Source of the DNA: Notolepis coatsorum
Taxonomy: Eukaryota > Chordata > Actinopteri > Aulopiformes > Paralepididae
Assembly: GCA_963971535.1 (NCBI GenBank)
Contig: OZ020588.1
Location: 125,774,561 to 125,838,560, forward strand
DNA: 64,000 bases
Direction: 5' to 3'
In this document: piece by piece, positions 58,408 through 64,000 of the stretch
Position numbering within the stretch: the stretch's first letter is position 1
Layout: every line of letters begins with the position of its first letter
Notes under the pieces: model-generated
What the model was told of the DNA's origin: nothing
Databases searched by the model: none
The model's input: the letters and a program-made list of their open reading frames with translations, nothing else
Program-made: the position numbers and the translations under genes

Positions 58408-61400
58408 AAGTTTCAAGTTTCTTTAATAGTTGTCATACAGAAGTACAGAATACTTTCATACAAAATGCTTCTTACTGTTACGCTCCAGAGACTGTGCTAG
58501 ACAAGATAGTATCAAATAACATAGTATAGCATGTAAATTAGAAGTAGAAAATGAGGTCACAGTGTTCAGTATAGACATATGTACAATGTTCGATGCAGAA
58601 TAGACGTAACTGAGTTACCATATAATATACAATACTATGCAGTGTACTAATGTACAATACTATATAGTGCAAAGCAGAAATGGGATGAGGTACAATTTAG
58701 GTACAATTTACAGTAAGGTGTACGAGTTGTAGTGAAATCCTTCATCAATAAATATAAAGTGTGGGGAGTGGGTGCTACAGTGTGTTTGTTTAAAGTGAGT
58801 GTGTGCTATAAAGTGTGGGGAGTGGGTGCTACAGTGTGTTTGTTTAAAGTGAGTGTGTGCGTGTGGATGTGTGTGCTATGTGCGTTTGATGGTTGTTGTT
58901 GTGTAGTGTTCATTGTTCGTTGAGCAGCCTGATGGCCTGGGGATAGAAGCTTCTTCTGAGTCTTTCTGTGCTCGCCTTGAGACTCCGGTATCGCTTGCCT
59001 GACCGCAGCAGTTCAAAGAGGCAGTTGTTCGGGTGACTGGAGTCTTTAATGATTCTCTTAGCCTTGCCCCTGCACCGCTTGTTGTAAATGTTCTGGAGGG
59101 TGGGGAGCCCCCCTCCAATTGTGCGTTCGGCTGAACGTGTCACTCTTTGTAGTCTGCTTCGGTCTTGTGCAGTGCTATTCCCAAACCAGGAGGTGATGTT
59201 GCCAGTCAGGATGCTCTCTATTGTACATGAGTAGAAGTTCTTAAGGATCTTCTGACTGACTTGGAACTTCCTTAGGCGCCTGAGGAAGTAGAGGCGTTGT
59301 CGTGCCTTCTTCACAACACTGTCAATGTGTGTGGTCCATGTCAAGTCCTCGGATATGTAGGCTCCGAGGTACTTAAAGCTGTTGACTCTCTCAGCCGGTG
59401 CCCCGTCGATGCTGAGGGGGCTGTAGTCCTTGACCCCCGACCTCCTGAAGTCCACAATCATCTCCTTTGTTTTTCTGACGTTCAGGGAGAGGCTGTTTTC
59501 CTGGCACCATCCCGCCAGGACCTTGACCTCTTCCAGGTAGGCCCTCTCGTCGTTGGCAGAGATCAGGCCCACCACCACTGTGTCGTCAGCAAATTTGGTG
59601 ATTGTGTTGCTACTCCGCTGAGCCACACAGTCGTGTGTGTACAGGGAGTAGAGGAGGGGACTCAGAACACAGCCCTGGGGAGCCCCTATGTTGAGGGTGA
59701 TGGATGAGGAGGTGCAGTTGCCTGCTCTCACCACCTGGGGTCTGCCTGTCAGGAAGTCCAAGACCCACTGGCAGAGGTCATAGTTCAAGCCCAGGTCCCT
59801 GAGCTTGGCTATGAGTTTGGAGGGGACTATGGTATTGAATGCCGAGCTGTAGTCGATGAATAGCATTCTCACATAGTTCCCCTTCCTCTTGTCCAGGTGT
59901 AATGCAGCTGTGTGCAGCACATGGGCTATGGCGTCCTCCGTGGACCTGTTGGGGCGGTATGCAAATTGCAGGGGGTCCATGTTGATGGGGAGGGAGGAGC
60001 AGATGTAGCCCTTTACTAGCTTCTCAAAGCACTTCATGGCTATGGAGGTGAGAGCTACAGGGCGGTAGTCGTTGAGGCAAGCAGGCTTGGATTTTTTGGG
60101 TACAGGGATAATAGTGGACTTCTTCAGGCAGGTGGGGATGACAGCCTGTTCTAAGGACAGGTTAAATATGTCAGTGAATACCGGGGCCAGTTGGTCGGCA
60201 CAGACTTTTAGGACGCGGCCGGGGATGCCGTCCGGTCCTGCTGCCTTCCTGATATTCACTTTTTTAAAGGTCCGCCTCACCTCATGCTCTGTTACCCTGA
60301 ACACTGAGTCTCCATCAGCAGCAGACCCCCCCCCCCCCCCATTGCCGTGGCTTGTGGGCTGGTGTTGTTATTACCAGCATCAAACCTCGCATAGAAGGTA
60401 TTGAGGTCATTTGCTAAGGAGATGTCACTGTTCAGTTTGAGGGAGGTGCCTTTGTAGTCTGTCATCGTTTTGAGCCCCTGCCACATAGCTCTGGAGTCAG
60501 CCTGTTCAAACTGGAGTTCAATTTTATCCCTGTAGCGCCGTTTGGCCTCTGTCACTGTCCTCCTTACGTTGTATCGCGCCACCTTGTGGTCATTCATGTT
60601 GCCTGCCACCAGGCCGTCGTTGTATGCTTTGGTGCACGCTTACAGAGCTTCACGGACGGATTTGTCTACCCAGGGTTTTTGATTTGGGTAAACTCTAATT
60701 GTGGTAGTGGGGATTGTTTCTTCCACCAAAGTATGAACATAGTCCAGCACTGTCTCCGTGTAGACATTAATGTTATCTGTGTCGCGGAACACGCTCCAGT
60801 CTGTGCACTCAAACGCAGCCTGGAGCGTCCCCCCCGACTCCACATCCCATTTCTGCACCTCTCGCGAGACTACAGGAGTGCTCTTGATTCTTTGTTTATA
60901 TTTTGGTGAAAGAAAGATGGCCGTGTGATCAGACTTACCAAAGCCACTAGCAGAATGAGCCTTGTAGCCACCCTTGAATTGCGTGTAACAGTGGTCTAAG
61001 ATGTTACCGCCTCTGGTGTTACAAGTCACATGCTGATAGAAGTCAGGCAAAACCTTTCTCAGATTGGTGCTATTGAAATCACCCACTACTACAATGGCGG
61101 CGTTAACGTTCGCTGCTTGGATTCTATTTACCTCGTCGTGGAGTCTGGAGAGCACGACACTATTGCTGGCTTGCGGTGGAATATACACTCCGACCAGGAC
61201 GATCGCCGTTAACTCCCTCAGGAGGAAGAAAGGACAACACTAGATAGTTATATATTCCAGGTTGGGGCAGCAGTGGTTAGATAATTCCTTCACGTTGGCT
61301 GGATCGCTCCAATTGTTGTTAAACATGAAGGCGATACCTCCTCCACGCTGTTTGCCGGACTCTGCTGTTCTATCCTTGTGGTGGATGAAGAAGTGATCGG

Positions 61401-61700
61401 CCGGTTGGATGGCGTGATCTGGGGTTCCTGGCGACAGCCACGTTTCAATGAAGCAGAGAACATTGCAGTCTCTAACGTCTCTCTGGAATTGAATCCTTGC
61501 TCGGATGTCGTCCAGTTTATTGTCAATTGATTGTACATTGGCTAGCAATATACTGGGTAGTGGCGTTCGGTGTCGTCTGGTTCTCAGTCTATTACGGATC
61601 CCAGCTCTCTTCCCTCTCCGCCTGATGATTCCTTTGTTCCTGGGGTAAGTAGAATGAATGTCAACTGTGGCTTGGCCACTTTCCCGTTAAATAAAAATTT
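58408..61700 (-). mobile_element. Near full-length LINE family A2 (CR1/L2/Rex1 group)
   Basis: A minus-strand copy with endonuclease, RT, 3' UTR and a TTTCAAG-type tail (58408). It is inserted in the L1 between ORF1 and ORF2. Its 5' part reaches a basic leader (KGIIRRRGKRAGIRNRLRTR, about 61660-61600) directly before the endonuclease. A duplicated GTGGGTGCTACAGTGTGTTT unit sits in its 3' UTR (58760-58850). It is the most complete member of the A1/A2 families in the window. Confidence 0.85.
58910..61690 (-). pseudogene. LINE A2 ORF2: endonuclease and reverse transcriptase
   Basis: Endonuclease: ILLANVQSIDNKLDDIRARI, CFIETWLSPGTPDHAI (E), VYIPPQASNSVVLSRLHDEV, VVVGDFNSTNLRKVLP and GKSDHTAIFLSP (SDH). 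[100 protein letters not shown] and catalytic [12 protein letters not shown]; the C-terminus ends [12 protein letters not shown]. Breaks: in-frame TAG at 61240, in-frame TAA at 60640, and a frameshift at the C/G run 60327-60340. About 920 codons. The RT domain itself is open. In living copies it nicks DNA and reverse-transcribes LINE RNA. Confidence 0.88.
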
Positions 61701-62500
61701 AAATAAGATAAAACTAAAAATAAAGACCAAAAATAAGCTTCAATTATCATGCCATAATCACTTACATTTTATGAGAACTTGTGTAATTTATAATAACCCA
61801 AGAGTAATATGGAGGTATTGAACTGAAAATAGAACCTCAATAAATCAGAGAAAAGAGAAGAAAAAAAAGAAAAAAGGAAGAGAACATTAACTTAGGTCTT
61901 GAAAGAGCTTTGCTATGCTTAAACATCTAAAGTATAAATTGGAGAAGTAGTGGAAATATTTCCAATTAATAAAAAGCAGTTTTTAAATACGTATATGCAG
62001 CATTTCCCCTGGTCAGGGGTGGGCGATGATCCGTTGTGAAGAATGTTATTCGATATGGGCCCACCGGTCCTCAGCCGGCCGCTGCTGTGATGGTTCTGTG
62101 GTTCTGCAGCTAGACGCTATTGGTTATTCCCCCGAAGGACTTCTGGCTGTATGTCTGGCCACGTAATGCTGTTATTCCAGAATGTTCCATATATCAAAGA
62201 ATGTTTTAGATGTTCGAGAATATTCCAATATGTAGTTTTTACAGTGTTAGAATGTTCCAGTATGTTCTGGAATGTTGTTAGAATTCCTTACTCTTAAAAG
62301 AATGACCGCTTCAACGCCATGTTCATCTTCTCTGTATCGTTCCAATTTTAAATCCAATATGTCCACAGTAATAGAAGTCCAATGGGGAAAACATTCAATA
62401 ACTCTGAGCTCGTAGTTCTCTCTGTCCCAAATCAGCGGTTCATTAAAGTTTATACTATATGGTGCCCATGCCTAACAGAGATTAAAAGGCTGTTTATACA
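61700..62500. other. AT-rich stretch between LINE A2 and L1 ORF1
   Basis: A purine-rich patch (61850-61885) and repeated AGAATGTTCCA(A/G)TATG strings (62180-62280) are present. Probably L1 inter-ORF sequence. No gene seen. Confidence 0.4.
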
Positions 62501-63482
62501 CTATCCTGCATTTTGTGCTGCCATGTATTTGACTGCATCTTCAGGCGAGTTGAGGAAAACCCTTTCTCCTTGTTTATCGACGATGCAAAGTCTTGCAGGG
62601 TATATTAATATGGGTTTGTATTTCTCCATATAGAGTTGAGACATCACCGTTTTGAACTTGGCCCGTAGGACCACCACTTCCCGACAATAATCAAAAAAAA
62701 AAAAAGTGTATTGATATATCCTTGTGTTTCAGACTGCGTCTCATCCTGCGAGTCTCACGAATGATAATTTCTTTTATTCTGACTTGACGCAGGACAACCA
62801 TTATCACTCTGGGTTTAACGTTATTGTCGTTGGATCGGGGCCCCAATCTGTAGCACTGCTCCACCTCCGGTACCGTAGGAAGGATTGCTGATCCCAGGAT
62901 TTTCTGTAATTCTGTCGCAAATGCTTCAGGATGTGTGCAGCTCACCGACTCGTCCAGTCCGACTATACGAATATTCAACTTGCGACTTTGATATTCCATC
63001 TCGAATATTTTCGTTTTTTGTCCTTCATTGATTCGCTTAAGCTCAGCCGTTATATCGTTGAGCTCCGTGTTGAGTTCTTTGTAGTTTCCCTTCATCTCAG
63101 CCGTTAGTGTATCGTTGATATCAGCTACTTCTTTGTAGATCCGACTGAAATTCTGTTGATGTATTTCCAAGCCAGTTTCCAGTGCATCGGTGCGCTTAAT
63201 ATGTGCGTCGGCATCTACCCTTAGCGCTTCTATTTTGCTTTCTATAGATTCTTTGATAGCATCTACTTTTTCGGTTATTGACTTCTCCATTTTTTTCATT
63301 TCCCGGATGATATATTCGGTGTCTGAGGAGGTGTTTGTAGGGGTTGAACTTGAGGAGGATGCTATCTCGTCTATATTCTCTGCTATTTGTCGTACGTATC
63401 CTGCGGCCATAGGCGAGTCCTCTGCGCTTGGTTTTGCAATCGTTTTATCTCTCCTTGGTGGCATCTCGATTCTTTCAGTCAA
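62501..63482 (-). pseudogene. L1 ORF1 (coiled coil and RRM-like RNA-binding protein)
   Basis: The frame begins MTERIEMPPRRDKTIAKPSA, has a coiled coil (KKMEKSITEKVDAIKESIES to about ELNDITAELKRINEGQ), then the RRM-like part (RKLNIRIVGLDESV, FATELQKILGSAILP, VEQCYRLGPRSNDN and VIMVVLRQVRIKEIIIRETR), all standard for L1 ORF1p, which coats L1 RNA as a trimer. At an A run (62692-62705) the frame slips; the C-terminal part continues in another frame (FKTVMSQLYMEKYKPILIYP, EDAVKYMAAQNAG, stop TAG at 62501). About 325 residues in all. The homopolymer slip could be real or a sequencing error. Confidence 0.85.
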
Positions 63483-63540
63483 TATAGTTAGTTGATAATC
63501 TCAGTTGATATATGCGTCAAGTTTTAAACGCATTGGTGGT

Positions 63541-64000
63541 TTATAAATATGTTTTAAAAAAACGAAGAAAAAAAATAACGGGTGAGCAGCTGTGTCACAT
63601 GCGACTACTCCATTCTATATCTAAACCGCACAAGTTTTATACTTACACCATGGGCTATTATTGTATTATCTTTACGTCCCATTGCTGTGTTAAAAGAACA
63701 AATCACTGGGAGATAAAAGCTTTGTTTCTCCAAAATGTCAACTTTTCTGCAATTACAGAAGCCCACCTCATGTCCTATTTGATGACTATGTGGTATTGAA
63801 CAATGGGTCTTAAATGGTGCAGAGGGGATATGCAACACACACTCAGCACATAAAAACAACCTGTAAAACACAGCCTCTTGTGCATCGTGCCACATATTTG
63901 TCTACATAATTCAGAACATTTCTGAGTGGAGCATCTAGATCTAGATAACATGATCCCATTTTGCATGGCATCAATGCCATTGATATGTTAAAACAGCTGC
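63541..64000. other. Flank beyond the L1 5' end, no feature seen
   Basis: Unique-looking, AT-rich. The short frames here match nothing I recognise. Confidence 0.4.

Larger units (their letters stand above)
54090..63540 (-). mobile_element. Near full-length L1-clade LINE, split by LINE A2
   Basis: A minus-strand element with ORF1 (63482-62501), an inter-ORF region (62500 to about 61700 and 58407-58114), ORF2 (58113-54350), a 3' UTR and an A-tail (T run at about 54094-54112). LINE A2 (58408-61700) landed between ORF1 and ORF2. ORF1 has one length change at an A run; ORF2 has one frameshift and one stop. So few breaks over about 5 kb of coding suggest a recent arrival. The target duplication was not found. 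Confidence 0.85.

Overview
The window looks like a teleost fish chromosome segment made almost entirely of mobile elements. The signs are: L2-type LINE ends with the fish-wide tail (TTATCCAAAGCGACTTAC on the element's minus side), a fish L1, Gmr1-like and Sushi-type Ty3/gypsy elements, many hAT and PIF/Harbinger elements with readable target-site duplications, and very long CA, GA, CTT and ATT microsatellites. The species cannot be called from the sequence. I find no convincing intact host gene; two short exon-like stretches (near 32.9 kb and 48.4 kb) are the only weak candidates. A 200-base run of N (24905-25104) is an assembly gap.

Layout. 1-12256: one minus-strand Gmr1-like LTR element (gag, protease, integrase, then RT and RNase H), running off the left edge. 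It was opened by two copies of one LINE (625-3878 and 6571-7430) and, in its LTR, by a third LINE (8437-11961) that itself holds a hAT remnant, a non-autonomous hAT and a LINE tail. 12283-17359: a young, whole-looking Sushi-type chromovirus with matching LTRs. 17.4-19.2 kb: AT-rich sequence with hAT pieces. 19.37-24.8 kb: a LINE split by a hAT element (19832-23598), which holds a Harbinger-like element (20304-23231), which holds a 1.4-kb solo LTR. 25.1-26.5 kb: LINE tails and microsatellites. 26550-32383: a PIF/Harbinger element with a Myb-like coding piece and a ~210-bp tandem array, split by a very young gag-plus-protease-only LTR element (27513-31945).

32.4-40.6 kb: unresolved sequence holding a long hairpin, inverted repeats about 6.2 kb apart, a 5S-rRNA-like segment and a hAT element with a perfect 8-bp duplication. 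40.7-42 kb: second copy of the LINE seen at 19.4-24.8 kb. 42-44.7 kb: a 28-bp minisatellite and hAT pieces. 44.7-47.5 kb: an L2 end followed by a LINE with an almost open reading frame. 47.5-49.2 kb: GTTAGC-rich sequence with a block related to 39.1-39.4 kb. 49.2-51 kb: an L2 RT fragment and long microsatellites. 51.1-54.0 kb: a LINE split by a second copy of the Harbinger-like family, this one with two tRNA-like segments. 54.1-63.5 kb: a near full-length minus-strand L1 split by a near full-length LINE of the same family as the one at 51.1-54.0 kb.

The genes do not form a pathway. The coding content is the replication machinery of unrelated mobile elements (reverse transcriptase, endonuclease, integrase, hAT transposase). 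What can be read is the order of insertion, from who interrupts whom, and rough youth, from LTR-LTR similarity.
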